Assembly: GCF_037101375.1 (NCBI RefSeq)
Contig: NZ_AP029020.1
Span: 300,915-364,914, forward strand
DNA: 64,000 bases
DNA from: Acidovorax sp. DW039
GTDB taxonomy: Bacteria > Pseudomonadota > Gammaproteobacteria > Burkholderiales > Burkholderiaceae_C
Reading direction: 5' to 3'
The first letter of the stretch is position 1. Each line of letters begins with the position of its first letter. Position numbers and translations under genes: made by a program. Positions 54,391-63,996 of this stretch are shown one piece after another. The notes under the pieces were generated by a model, which made no database searches, was not told the DNA's origin, and saw nothing but the letters and a program-made list of their open reading frames with translations.

Positions 54391-56922
54391 TCAGAACAGG
54401 GTGCGCAGGGTTACGGTCAGAGTGCGAGGATCGCCCCAGTAGGTATAGCCCCAGCGGTTGCCCAGGCGCTCGTAGTAGCGGCGGTCAAACAGGTTGTTGA
54501 CCGTCAGAGTGAGCGTGGTCGCATCGGCCACACGGTAACCCGCTTGCAAGCCGACCACGGCATACGAGCCCTGGCGCAGGGTGCTGGAGGTGAGCGCCTG
54601 CGTGGTCTCGCTTTGCGCTTGCAGCCCGCCGCCCACCGTCCAGCGCTGCCACTCACCGCCCAGGCGGTAGTTGCTCCACAGCTTGAACATGTGGCGCGGA
54701 GTGGTGGTGGCAAAGCGCTTGCCGATATTGCTGGCCGTGGCGTCGCGCAGGTATTCATTGGCGTTGTAGGTGTAGCCTGCGCTCACGTCCCAACCGGGTG
54801 CCAAGCGCCCTACCGCCTCCAGCTCAATACCCTGGCTTTGCACCAGACCTGCGGCGCTGTAGCAGGTAAAGCCCGCGCCATCGCAGCCGGTGTTGACGGT
54901 ATCTGCAATGGCCCGGTTCTTCTCGCGGATGCGGAACAACGCTGCGGTGGTGTTGAGCTTGCCACCCCACCAGGCGCTCTTCACACCGGTTTCAACTTGC
55001 CAGCCCACTTTGGCGGGCAGGCGGCCATTCTTGTCAAAAGCATCCTGGGGCATGAAGTTGTCGGCATAGCTCACGTAGGCAGAGTGCTCGGCAGACAGCT
55101 GCCACACCAGCCCGGCGTTGGGTGTGACTTTGCCATTCGCCCGCTCCCAGCGCGTCCAGGCCGTGGGGGTGGGCGTCAAGGTGCGTGTCTCGTAGGCATA
55201 GTCGCTCACCCGCGCTCCCAGGATCAATGTCACTGGATCGCTGAGCTGGAAGCGCACCGACCCGTAGGCACCCGACTGCTTGAGGCTGCGCGCACGGTTG
55301 GTGGTGATGGCAGGCACGCCATCAAGGTTGTAGCTGGTGTTGCTCAGGGGCTGGTTGGTCAAGGTCTGCGTGGCGCTGCCTCCTTCGTACAGGTAATGGT
55401 CGCGGTTATAGCCAAACACGGCGCTGTGTTGGCGTCCAAACAGCGAGAACGGACCTGAGAGCGAAAGATCAGCCCCGTTGCTGCTTTCTTCGTAGTACGT
55501 GCGCGACAACAACACCGACGACAGATTGGCATCACTGACGCCACTGCTCACGTAGCCATACAGCAAATCAGACGTGACATTCTTGCGGCGCACGGCGGCG
55601 TGGGCTTTCCAGCCTGTGTCGCCAAACTGGTGGCTGAGTTCTGCCAATACCTCTTGCATCGGATAACTGGAGTGCCCGCCATCTGCCCCCACAAAAGTGC
55701 TGGGAGTTGATGCCATGGGCTGGCCCGTGCTGGTGAGGGTCGGGATACCCATGAAGCGCTGAACATCCTTCTCCTGGCGACTGCCCGACAGAGACAGCGT
55801 CGTAGAGGACGTAAGGTCCGCATCCAACGCCGCGTAGACCATGGTCTGCTCGTTGCGCTGTACCTTGTTGGGACTGCCCTTGTCCTGCGTCGAAGCGACC
55901 AGACGCCCCCGTACAGAGCCCGATTCATTGAGTGCCCCCCCGACATCAGCAGCCAGCTGGTAACGATCAAAGCGACCGACCGAGACACTGGCAGAGCCGC
56001 CAAACTCTTTGGTGGGGCGCTTGCGCACAAAATTCACCGAGCCGCTGGGCGTACCTGCCCCCTGATACAAGCCTGACGGGCCGCGAAGCACCTCAATGCG
56101 GTCATACATGGCCAGGTCAAATTGAGGCGTCATCTGCAAGCCAGCGGAGGCTGGCACGCCGTCGTATTGGGTCTCCAGCGTATAGCCACGCGCCATGAAA
56201 CCTGCTGTCGTATCCCCGTACAGGTTGGTCGTCACCCCCGTCACCTGGCGCAAGGCCTGGTCTACGGTGTCCAGGTTCTGGTCATCCAGTTGCTGTCGGG
56301 TGACCACCGACACCGACTGAGGAATCTCACGCAGGGCCAGCGGCACCTTGCCAATCGTCACGGCCTTCACGACGTAGGAGCCGGAACCATCGGTCGATGG
56401 GTTGAGCGCGCCAGGCTCCATCGCATCCACCACCTTGACTGCAGGCAGGGACTGAACCTGGGCCTGGGCAGGCGTGCGCTTGGCAAGAACGAAGGCGCGC
56501 TGCCCTCTGGCCTCGGGCACCAGATGGGTCCCCTGCAGCAGGTGGCTCAGCCCCTCTTGCACGGTGTATGTGCCTTGTATGCCGCGACTGTGCTGATCCC
56601 GCACCAGCTCGGGGTCAAACGAAAGGGCAATGCCCGCCTCGACCGCAAATCGCGACAACACCGTGGCCAGAGGGCCAGATCCAATCGAATAGCTTTTTGC
56701 AGGGCCTGGTGCTTCTGCGGCAGGCGAGGCGGACGCGTGGACAGCCTGGGCATGCACAGGCTGAGACTGCAGTGCAACAGCCACCGCCCACCCCCAACAC
56801 AGCGTCTGTGCGGTAAGTGCCACGGTACTCAGAGGTGCAGGTGCAGAAGCTACATTGACAGACGGCCCTGCGGACCTCAATGCAAGAGCGGGCCACGACG
56901 GGCCTGATGATTCATGGAACAC
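54391..56922 (-). CDS. TonB-dependent siderophore receptor with signalling (STN) domain
   Basis: An 843-residue outer-membrane receptor. GTG 56922 follows GAGGAG. After a signal region comes the STN domain (YSIGSGPLATVLSRFAVEAGIALSF ... GTYTVQEGLSHLLQGT), a TonB-box region, the plug (REIPQSVSVVTRQQLDDQN; DRIEVLRGPSGLYQGAGTPSGSVNFVRKRP), and a 22-strand barrel ending WGDPRTLTVTLRTLF, with the expected terminal Phe. STN domains signal to FecR/FecI when loaded with substrate, which fits the genes upstream. The ferric ligand is unknown. Confidence 0.95.
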   Translation of the reverse strand: MFHESSGPSWPALALRSAGPSVNVASAPAPLSTVALTAQTLCWGWAVAVALQSQPVHAQAVHASASPAAEAPGPAKSYSIGSGPLATVLSRFAVEAGIALSFDPELVRDQHSRGIQGTYTVQEGLSHLLQGTHLVPEARGQRAFVLAKRTPAQAQVQSLPAVKVVDAMEPGALNPSTDGSGSYVVKAVTIGKVPLALREIPQSVSVVTRQQLDDQNLDTVDQALRQVTGVTTNLYGDTTAGFMARGYTLETQYDGVPASAGLQMTPQFDLAMYDRIEVLRGPSGLYQGAGTPSGSVNFVRKRPTKEFGGSASVSVGRFDRYQLAADVGGALNESGSVRGRLVASTQDKGSPNKVQRNEQTMVYAALDADLTSSTTLSLSGSRQEKDVQRFMGIPTLTSTGQPMASTPSTFVGADGGHSSYPMQEVLAELSHQFGDTGWKAHAAVRRKNVTSDLLYGYVSSGVSDANLSSVLLSRTYYEESSNGADLSLSGPFSLFGRQHSAVFGYNRDHYLYEGGSATQTLTNQPLSNTSYNLDGVPAITTNRARSLKQSGAYGSVRFQLSDPVTLILGARVSDYAYETRTLTPTPTAWTRWERANGKVTPNAGLVWQLSAEHSAYVSYADNFMPQDAFDKNGRLPAKVGWQVETGVKSAWWGGKLNTTAALFRIREKNRAIADTVNTGCDGAGFTCYSAAGLVQSQGIELEAVGRLAPGWDVSAGYTYNANEYLRDATASNIGKRFATTTPRHMFKLWSNYRLGGEWQRWTVGGGLQAQSETTQALTSSTLRQGSYAVVGLQAGYRVADATTLTLTVNNLFDRRYYERLGNRWGYTYWGDPRTLTVTLRTLF

Positions 56923-57041
56923 GGGAAACTCCTCGTCAGCGGTTTAGAAAATGCCTTTCACACCATGACGAACGAGCCGAAAAAAAGGATCAACTTGAAG
57001 AGCAGATTCCCTGCCGACCGCCGGACAGGTCTGCCTGAGTT

Positions 57042-58109
57042 TCAGACAGGAACCACCGTAGTCCACAGCGGGGTGACAGTCTGCAAACGCACGGGCAGTG
57101 TCTGGGTCAGCAGATACAGGCATCGGTCAGGCTCCAGCACGGGAAACACGCCCGAAATCTCCAAATGGCGCACCCTGGGGCTGAGCCGTAGTACGCCTGG
57201 CCTGTAGCGGCCCACCTCCGCCACGAAGTTCTCCAGCGGCATGCGGTTGGCCACCAGGAGTCCTGCAGCCCATGCGCTTTCCTGAACCTCGTCCATTTCG
57301 GACACGGGGCCCAAACCGTTGGTACCGAAGCGAATCTGCTGGCCTGCCCCCACGCGGGTGGAGTCGTGCCCCAGACTGACTGCCACACCGCCCTCAAAAA
57401 CATTCACCCGCGCACCTTCATGGCCCACCCGGAACAGATCGGAACCCTCATGGCGCACAGAAAACCGCGTACCCAGGGCGCGCACAGTGCCACCTGACGT
57501 TTGCACCACCAAGGGCGGCAGCGAAGCCGCCCCCTGAACGCCCAAAGCTGACGCCGTTGTGACCTGTAGCTCGCCCTGATGCAATTGCAGCAGCCGCTGC
57601 GATTCGGTGAAGTGCACATCCAACGCTGTGGCGGTGTTCAGCAACACCTCAGAGCCGTCAGCCAGCCATACGCGCCGCTGTTCGCCCGTGGCAGTGCGGT
57701 AGCCCGCATTCCAAGTTCGCCATGGCATCTCGGACCATGCGAGCCAGGAGACAAGGGGAACCGCAGACAACCACACCAGCTGGCCCCAGACCCGACGCCG
57801 TGAAACAGCGGAGTTGGTGCTGCGGTTTAGCACCGAGCGCGCTACATCCGATGGCGCAGCACGCAGCCCGCCCAGACGCTGCTCCATCCGCTCCCATGCC
57901 TGCAAGCGTTGCGGTGACTCGTTCAGCCACTGCATCAGTGCCTGCTCATCCGCAGCCGTCCACTCACCCGAATGCCTGAGCACCAGCCACTGCACCATTT
58001 CCCGCAGAATCGGATCCGCCTCAGTCAACACACTGCTGTCGTCTGGCCCCTCAGCACTGGCAGGTGCACCGACCTCACAACAAGAAGACTGCAATGGAAG
58101 CTCACTCAT
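57042..58109 (-). CDS. fecR: FecR-family anti-sigma / signal transducer
   Basis: A 355-residue inner-membrane protein. The cytoplasmic N-terminal DUF4880 part (MVQWLVLRHSGEWTAADEQALMQWL) is followed by a membrane helix (VWGQLVWLSAVPLVSWLAWS) and periplasmic FecR domain (GYRTATGEQRRVWLADGSEVLLNTATAL; VRALGTRFSVRHEGSDLFRV). It receives the signal from the receptor's STN domain and frees the sigma factor. ATG 58109 is preferred over TTG 58115. Lies 42 bases after fecI and 119 before the receptor. Confidence 0.93.
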   Translation of the reverse strand: MSELPLQSSCCEVGAPASAEGPDDSSVLTEADPILREMVQWLVLRHSGEWTAADEQALMQWLNESPQRLQAWERMEQRLGGLRAAPSDVARSVLNRSTNSAVSRRRVWGQLVWLSAVPLVSWLAWSEMPWRTWNAGYRTATGEQRRVWLADGSEVLLNTATALDVHFTESQRLLQLHQGELQVTTASALGVQGAASLPPLVVQTSGGTVRALGTRFSVRHEGSDLFRVGHEGARVNVFEGGVAVSLGHDSTRVGAGQQIRFGTNGLGPVSEMDEVQESAWAAGLLVANRMPLENFVAEVGRYRPGVLRLSPRVRHLEISGVFPVLEPDRCLYLLTQTLPVRLQTVTPLWTTVVPV

Positions 58110-58151
58110 GGGCAAACACGCAAGGACGCATAGCCACCTTCACAGCCAGCA

Positions 58152-58655
58152 TCAGGCATGCAACATCAACGCCTCAAAAGCCCGGGCCATGTGCCGTTTG
58201 ACGGTAGGCACCGAGATGCCTAGCTGCGCAGCAATCTCGGCATAGACCAGCCCCTCCACCTGAGACAGCAAAAAGATGTGTCGCGTTTGCGAAGGAAGGC
58301 GGTGCAGGCACGCATCGATCAGATGGAGCGTCTGCAACAACTCCATGCGCCACTCAGGCGAAGGGCTGGTGTCTTCTGGCAAAGCGGCAACAGCCTCGGC
58401 ATAAGCCCGCTCCAATTCCTGGCGGCGCCAGTGGTCTGCGAGCAAGTTGCGCGCGATAGTGGTCAGATAGGCCCGTGGCTCACGCAAATCAGAAGGGATG
58501 CGCGCCACCAACAACCGCACGAAGGTGTCATGCGCCAAGTCTGCAGCACGTTGCTCACACCCCAACTTGGACCCCAACCACCTGTGCAACCAAGCATGGT
58601 GGGTGCCATAAAGCCCTTCAACCTTGAGGTGCTGATGGATGTCAAGCCGAAGCAT
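58152..58655 (-). CDS. fecI: FecI-type ECF sigma factor
   Basis: A 167-residue ECF sigma factor. Region 2 reads CEQRAADLAHDTFVRLLVAR ... EPRAYLTTIARNLLADHWRRQ, and region 4 reads LPSQTRHIFLLSQVEGLVYAEIAAQLGISVPTVKRHMARAF. It directs transcription of the downstream receptor operon when FecR signals substrate. A Fur box lies just upstream, giving the usual two-level control: iron starvation derepresses fecIR, and substrate then induces the receptor. Confidence 0.94.
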   Translation of the reverse strand: MLRLDIHQHLKVEGLYGTHHAWLHRWLGSKLGCEQRAADLAHDTFVRLLVARIPSDLREPRAYLTTIARNLLADHWRRQELERAYAEAVAALPEDTSPSPEWRMELLQTLHLIDACLHRLPSQTRHIFLLSQVEGLVYAEIAAQLGISVPTVKRHMARAFEALMLHA

Positions 58656-58690
58656 GTTGAGAAGGGATTAGAGCGGCGCAAAAAATTTTA

Positions 58691-58709
58691 AATGAGAATA
58701 ATTATCACA
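58691..58709. promoter_or_regulatory. Fur box upstream of fecI
   Basis: AATGAGAATAATTATCACA contains the symmetric GAgAATaATTATC core of Fur sites. It lies 36-54 bases before the fecI start on its upstream side. Iron repression by Fur is inferred from this match and the operon type. Confidence 0.8.
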
Positions 58710-58991
58710 TACAAAAAGTTTTGGACTGCCCACAATTGCGCCCAATATCGGGTATCAATGCTTGAGGAATGGCGCACCGCTCGCTTTGGCGCTGATTTGC
58801 AAAACCCTTGGCGCTTGCCTGCGCTGACAGCATGCAGGCCTACGGCTCCCTGCACGATGTCCTGCACCGACATCGGCACTTTCGTCACACTGCGGGTAGT
58901 GCGCGCAGACGCTTGCTCGGCAGAGCTGCTCATTGAGGCAAACTCGCGGGCTCATGCCCCCGTGGTCACAAAAGACAGTACCTCTGAGGCT

Positions 58992-59129
58992 TCAACAGTG
59001 ACTTTTTGGCGCGAGGAACCCTGCTCCATCTTTGCCCTCCACCAGTTCGCAGACAACGCTCTTGGCGGCCTCAGCCGCAGTCATCTTCTTGGCTTCGGCG
59101 GATAGGTCTTAGACGTTGGGGTCTGACAT
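58992..59129 (-). pseudogene. short hypothetical frame with early in-frame stop
   Basis: The minus strand reads MSDPNV, TAA, then DLSAEAKKMTAAEAAKSVV CELVEGKDGAG and a stop, 46 codons in all. The part after TAA looks like protein, so one mutation may have broken a small gene; a restart at the internal ATG would give 30 residues. No family recognised. The region 58,710-58,990 holds nothing else I trust. Confidence 0.25.
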
Positions 59130-59201
59130 TGATCACACCTCCATCACAGTGGCCGCAGTAGCGCGGCGCTTTCGATGGAGTGACTGTTCCGGGAGGGGCA
59201 C

Positions 59202-59233
59202 AAAAAACTAAGGCCAGCGTGTGCTGGCCTTAG
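59202..59233 (-). terminator. rho-independent terminator of the small gene at 59256
   Basis: CTAAGGCCAGC and GCTGGCCTTAG form an 11-bp perfect stem with a 4-base loop. In the minus direction six Ts follow. It lies 22 bases after the stop of the gene at 59256-59483, as expected for its transcript end. Confidence 0.9.
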
Positions 59234-59255
59234 TCAATAGAAGGCCCAAAGGGGC

Positions 59256-59483
59256 TTACTTAGCGCTAATCATTCGATCCAGAACCTGGGCTGCAGGGCT
59301 GACACCACAAACTGCCGATAGGTCATTCAGCCGGGCATATGGGTCACGCCTCACCTGAATGGTCTGTTGCTGGATAGCGGCATCACAAGACTGTCGATCT
59401 CGCAGCATGGGTATGGTGAACGCAAGGCCTGTCCCGCTAACCAAGACAAAGAGGCTACCGACAAGGAACGTAGACGTTCGCAT
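59256..59483 (-). CDS. small exported or membrane-anchored hypothetical protein
   Basis: A 75-residue product with an N-terminal hydrophobic helix (FLVGSLFVLVSGTGLAFTIPM) followed by a polar part with two cysteines (QSCDAA, SAVCGVS) that could form a disulfide. AAGGAG sits eight bases before the ATG and a strong terminator follows, so this is a real single-gene unit. Function unknown. Confidence 0.8.
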   Translation of the reverse strand: MRTSTFLVGSLFVLVSGTGLAFTIPMLRDRQSCDAAIQQQTIQVRRDPYARLNDLSAVCGVSPAAQVLDRMISAK

Positions 59484-59597
59484 AAAAACACTCCTTAAAA
59501 AGTTTTCAGCTACGGGGCTGCAATGGTCGGTGAGATAGGCTTGGGCTCAAAGTTATTCGGCATTGGGCACTTGTCCATGCTAACTAAATTGCGCTTG

Positions 59598-59744
59598 TCA
59601 CACCCATCCGTAAGTCGCTAATGCATTCAAGGGCTTATCGACCAAGCCTTTTCCTTGCGGCAAGGCGTCATGCATACGCTGCTCAAAAACAGTAGCAAAG
59701 TTGCAGCTTGCCCCAGCACTCGCGCAAGCAGACATTGCTAACAT
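59598..59744 (-). CDS. small hypothetical, possibly exported
   Basis: A 48-residue frame, MLAMSACASAGASCNFATVF then EQRMHDALPQGKGLVDKPLN. The start resembles the end of a signal peptide, and the frame stays open 27 bases further upstream without an ATG, so the real start may be non-standard or lost. No clear ribosome site. Low confidence. Confidence 0.25.
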   Translation of the reverse strand: MLAMSACASAGASCNFATVFEQRMHDALPQGKGLVDKPLNALATYGWV

Positions 59745-59881
59745 TCCACTGGCAACCCTGCCAGGGTGACTAAGCGGCCTCGGACTAGCGAGGACCTTAT
59801 GGAAGGAGTATCTGCTTTGCAGTGGCTGCTGGCGAAGAGCGCCTCTAGTGAGCGCAAGAGACGCCTTTTACAATTCCCCCT

Positions 59882-60229
59882 ATGACCACAGAAATCCAAG
59901 AGTTGGACCGCCAGATTGCTGAACTACAAGCCCGCCGTGACAAGCTAGTGAGAGAGCACAAGAGCGAAGCTATCAAGACTGCTCGCCAACTGGTTGAACA
60001 GTTCAGCCTCACTCCCGCGCAGGTGGGACTCGGCTCCATTAGCCGTAAGCCGCTTCCTCCATCCACCAAACGGCCTACCACCTTTTACGATCCCAACCGT
60101 GGTCTCTCCTGGGATGGCTCCTTGAGCAGCCGTGGACGCAAGCCCGCGTGGATAGCACAGGCCATCGCCGACAAGACTATTGAGTTTTTCCGAGTAAAAG
60201 TACAGTCCGCGACGACAAATTCCGCCTAA
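59882..60229 (+). CDS. H-NS-family nucleoid protein
   Basis: A 115-residue H-NS-like protein. An N-terminal coiled coil (IQELDRQIAELQARRDKLVREH) gives oligomerisation, and the C-terminal DNA-binding motif FYDPNRGLSWDGSLSSRGRKPAWI is the beta-proteobacterial form of the GRGRxPxW AT-hook loop. It ends with a longer tail than usual. Such proteins silence AT-rich foreign DNA, fitting the AT-richer accessory neighbourhood. Confidence 0.92.
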   Translation: MTTEIQELDRQIAELQARRDKLVREHKSEAIKTARQLVEQFSLTPAQVGLGSISRKPLPPSTKRPTTFYDPNRGLSWDGSLSSRGRKPAWIAQAIADKTIEFFRVKVQSATTNSA

Positions 60230-60490
60230 TAGATCTAGGACGGCAACAGAATGACAATGCGGCTGCTTTTTGTTGACTGGCACAACACCTCAATCAGCAC
60301 TCGGGGAGCCTGAAGAGAAGTGGCGTCCCTATCAGCGGCCGTCAAGTGTGCGCAGCTTGGCAGGCACTTTCATCTGTTGCGTTCGGCTCATAGCCGTACT
60401 TGCCTACATGTAATCCGTCCTCTAGCATCCATCCAAATTCCCAAAGGTTTAACGCTCTCTCAATAGCCTCAGCGGCGCGCCCCCTCCACT

Positions 60491-60913
60491 ATGCCTCTGC
60501 CCCCTGTACTTGACCGTTTTTTACAGGCTCAAGAGCCAGTATGGTCTCGGGTACAGAATGAGTTGAAGAGCGGTAAAAAACGCACTCATTGGATGTGGTT
60601 TGTCTTCCCTCAATTCAAGGGGCTTGGACGAAGTGAAACGGCTGCACGTTATGCCATCCAGTCCGTTGCAGAGGGGAAAGCATATCTTTCACATCCAGTT
60701 CTGGGGAGCAGGTTACGTGAGTGTTGTCACACTCTTGCGGGTTTAGAAAGTACATCTGCGTTGGATGTATTCGGAACGCCAGATGACCTCAAACTGCACT
60801 CATGCATGACTTTATTTTCTGTTGTGTCAAACAATGAACCAGTATTTCAAGCAGTGCTTGACAAGTTTTTCGATGGGCGTGCAGATCCACTCACACTCGA
60901 CTTGATTGAGTAA
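60491..60913 (+). CDS. DUF1810 protein
   Basis: A 140-residue soluble protein matching DUF1810: LDRFLQAQEPVWSRVQNELKSGKKRTHWMWFVFPQFKGLG, SETAARYAIQSVAEGKAYLSHPVLG, and MTLFSVVSNNEPVFQAVLDKFFDGRAD. Length is normal for the family. Its function is not established. No co-oriented neighbour is close, so it is probably a single-gene unit. Preceding gap 60,230-60,490 shows nothing recognisable. Confidence 0.9.
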   Translation: MPLPPVLDRFLQAQEPVWSRVQNELKSGKKRTHWMWFVFPQFKGLGRSETAARYAIQSVAEGKAYLSHPVLGSRLRECCHTLAGLESTSALDVFGTPDDLKLHSCMTLFSVVSNNEPVFQAVLDKFFDGRADPLTLDLIE

Positions 60914-61128
60914 GCTTCATCGCTCGCGGGTCTCCAATGCAGAACTCCCGTGTTTATCCAGCCTAAGATCAGTCCGGCTTGGTACTTAGTGTCGACGAGC
61001 AACAAAATTTGAGACGAAGCAATAGTGTCTGAGACAGATAGCACTGTGGTTGCGCTCACTATGAAGCGATTGCTTCCATCCGAACTTCTCCGCCGGATGA
61101 TGACGATCAGCCAAAGGCGAATATTGCG

Positions 61129-61422
61129 ATGAGCGATTTCACTGTCGTAAAGAAAGGAACGTGGCTATACGACGGTACTGTGCCAACGGGTGTCCGTATT
61201 GTGAGTTGCTCGGTTCGCTATGGATCGAGCGACAGGGCAGACCCACCGGAGATCCAAGGAGATCAAACGGTTTCGGGGTTCGACGTCCAATGGGCTTCAC
61301 CTACAAAGCCGCATGACTTTTGGAAATATCCGTCTGTAGTGTTCCTCACACTGCAAGATGCAATCATTCACGCGGAACAAGCAGCATGGGCGTCATCGAC
61401 CTTGAAATGGGACCAGTTTTGA
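61129..61422 (+). CDS. hypothetical protein
   Basis: A 97-residue beta-rich protein starting MSDFTVVKKGTWLYDGTVP and ending ASSTLKWDQF. Normal residue use; ATG preceded by a weak site. No family recognised. It may pair with the convergent broken gene at 61561-62088. Confidence 0.6.
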   Translation: MSDFTVVKKGTWLYDGTVPTGVRIVSCSVRYGSSDRADPPEIQGDQTVSGFDVQWASPTKPHDFWKYPSVVFLTLQDAIIHAEQAAWASSTLKWDQF

Positions 61423-61560
61423 CGCCCGCTCTAGGTCCAACCCCGCTTACATTCTTAACCCAAACAGTCGTTCGGCGCCCTGCCTTAAACGGCACGAAGC
61501 TCATGCTATGCGTGCTGAGGTTCAGCTCTCAGCACGTAGCGGAATCTATCCCACTCAGGC

Positions 61561-62088
61561 TCAGCTAGGCTGGAAAGATTCAGATGAGGTCTCAACAGAC
61601 CTCATCACATCTGATGCGCCAGACGGCTTCGGCAAGAAGTTGTCCGAAACCACGAAGACTCCTGCGAGATCCACCTCACCCCGCAAGGTCAATGGGATGT
61701 TCTGGGCATCTAGTCCGTCATACCCTTGCAGGTCGAACGCGCCAGATAGTGCAACTTCGAAGCGCGTCGATTGCACAACTCGCTTTATGGCAAGCGACTC
61801 AAGGCGCACTTCATGGTGTACTGCTAAGTAAATGGAGCATTCGATAGATCCAGGAGCGGAGCTGGATTGCAAACTTACTCCGTCCAGGCTTATCCAGTCC
61901 CGAACAGGTCATTGCAGCCACTCACACAAGACCGAGCATCCCCTGCCCTCTCCTTCCCATGACATCGAAGTGCACGGCAAGGAAAGATTCCAAAACAGAC
62001 CACGTGGCACACCCGAAGATATGTTCTCAAACACATGATCGTAGAGTTCGCCACGTTGATCTTGTACGCTAAAAATCGATAGGGTCAT
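61561..62088 (-). pseudogene. hypothetical gene interrupted by an in-frame TGA
   Basis: A single minus-strand frame of 175 codons is broken only at codon 60 (TGA, 61909-61911). Before it: MTLSIFSVQDQRGELYDHVF ... SVLCEWLQ. After it: PVRDWISLDGVSLQSSSAPG ... GAFDLQGYDGLDAQNIPLTL. Both halves look coding. A CGA-to-TGA change could explain it; no SECIS hairpin was evident, so selenocysteine is unlikely. The 3' part could restart at an internal ATG at 61872. Family unknown. Confidence 0.5.
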
Positions 62089-63718
62089 CTGCTGCTCAAA
62101 GTGCGTAGGTTCAGCGTGTCAGTTGATGGCCGACTGTGGGCGGTCAGACTGCATCGCGAAGGCTTAAAGCGGGACGTGCGAGCGGACTACTATGTCCTCG
62201 GTTCCAGCGCTCTGCTAACCGCGCACCAGAATGCTGCTGTTCAGTCATCGCCCGCGTCCCTCTCTAGCTCGGACAGATGTTGTGCATACCTTCATGCATC
62301 GAGCCCTTGACTAACCACTAGTTTGAGCGACTATCGACAGACTTTGACATAGTCCATTGCTAGAGGGGCTGGGCATTTTCAGGCTACATGGTGGTAGGCG
62401 GGTTGGCTGGCCGATAGTATTCATTTGCAGACACGGCACACTTGTGCTCGAAGGGCACTTTAGCGCTGTCTCAGACTCTCTTAGCGAATAATCGCCTGCC
62501 GCGCTCCGTCGCGCCCTAGTTGGCTTTCGCAGACTTTATTGGCATGGAACACCTAGCCATTGCCAGCGTGGATCAAAATAAAAATTATCAGCATCAGTCA
62601 GTGACAAACACAGCTCACAGCTGACCATCTACACAATCCATGTGAACACCAGCAATTTAAAAAAGCATGGCTCAGTGATATGAAAACTCATAGATGCCGA
62701 CATCACAGCACGGGCTATCCAACGCATTGATCTTTGGAGGCTAGTCACCAGGTGGAAGTCGGCAGGGGTAGACCGCTAGTGGCCTACCTCTTGCTCGATG
62801 CTTAAATGACCGCATCGAGGTAACGAAATTCATCCGGCCAATGAGGTGCAAAAGTCAAACAGCCCGATATCTCACTCCCAAACCTGACCGACATCGCCAG
62901 CCAAGAGCCACTACGAGTTGAATAGACAACCAATCAACGGTTCGCATCTCTATTCGAGGCTCGCCTCACAAGCATTGGACGACGCAAGAGGTAGGGAGTG
63001 ACTTTTAAAGAATGTCTAACCCAATCAAATAAGGGATTGCAATTTTCGTTCTTTTGCAACGCCAAAAAATTTTCTAACTTCCTGTGCAACAGCCCACGCA
63101 CGAGCTGTTAAAAAATCAAGCCTCTATGGCACAGGCGTCATTGACAACACCCTTTTCCGAAGATCGGCTGCCTAGGTTCAACCGGTGAGTCTCTTAACGG
63201 GAAAACTCACGCCAAGCATCGTTGCTCTCCGCAAATAAGCGAGCACTCGATTGCTTAGATCACAGGATCGATGGGTGACATAGAGTCCATTGTTGAGGTC
63301 AAAGCACCCCCTTCTTCGCTCCGGAATACCACCCAAGTACGCATCCCTCCTACCGGACACTCCAGATTCGACAACATCTCATGGCACAGCACACTAGCTA
63401 CCCCCAAGACCAGCCACCTAAGCGACGAACCTGTTAAAGCGAATAGTATCCAGCCATTGCACCTCACTTACACACCACAGAAAATCCTCGCAATTCCATT
63501 TCGACAAAGATATCGCCGACAACCAAACCTCCAACACACTCAACAAAGCAGATCCAACACCACCCGAACAGCAATCTCACAACCATCAATACAGAGCAGC
63601 GTCACCCCAAACACAACCGACGCCCCACCAGCGCCAAAACCGACCTCGATCAAGACAACATAGATTCGCACACCCCATATCCAAGCGATCGTCCCAAGAT
63701 GGCTCGATGCAAGATCGG
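62089..63718. other. long stretch without recognisable genes
   Basis: About 1.6 kb with many stops on all frames. No tRNA, rRNA or IS end was recognised. A short minus-strand frame (63178-63360, MSGRRDAYLGGIPERRRGCF) is the only weak candidate. From about 63,280 the + strand becomes C/A-rich and poor in G. Confidence 0.4.
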
Positions 63719-63901
63719 AGTTTCAACCGGTTGAAACTCCACACCCCAAGAGCCACACCAACCACCAAGACACAATGAAACAACCCCAATAATCGACAAA
63801 AACCCCAAAACAACAAACATCCAGCCAGACAAGTTTCAACCGGTTGAAACTCAATCGCACCGTAGAAACCCAAGCCACCAAAGTTTCAACCAGTTGAAAC
63901 T
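63719..63901. repeat. three copies of a 20-bp palindrome AGTTTCAACCGGTTGAAACT
   Basis: Perfect copies start at 63719 and 63832 and a one-mismatch copy (CCAG for CCGG) at 63882. Spacing is 113 and 50 bases. They lie 100-280 bases before a gene that should start just beyond the right edge. Operator cluster is the simplest reading; start of a larger repeat array outside the window is possible. Unit length and uneven spacing are unlike a normal CRISPR. Confidence 0.8.
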
Positions 63902-63991
63902 CTATAAAAATCACAAAATATAAACATCGAAACCAATAAGCACATAGTTTTTAGAGACTTCAATGAGTTATTGTGAGATAATTGCATTATT

Positions 63992-63996
63992 GGAGG
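63992..63996 (+). promoter_or_regulatory. Shine-Dalgarno at the right edge for an unseen gene
   Basis: GGAGG followed by ATTT ends the window, at the right distance for an ATG at about 64,001. The preceding 90 bases are AT-rich, with a GAGATAAT element at 63,975, as expected of a promoter. Confidence 0.5.

Noticed and set aside
58692..59105. 137-codon + strand frame after the Fur box
   Set aside because: Cys/Arg/Thr-rich with no coding character and no ribosome site; the opposite strand reads better there.
59484..62330. Integron gene-cassette array
   Set aside because: Several small genes of mixed orientation suggested it, but no attC-type RYYYAAC/GTTRRRY pairs or integrase were found.
63719..63901. 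CRISPR array
   Set aside because: Only three copies, 20-bp fully palindromic units, uneven spacing (113 and 50 bp) and no cas genes in view.
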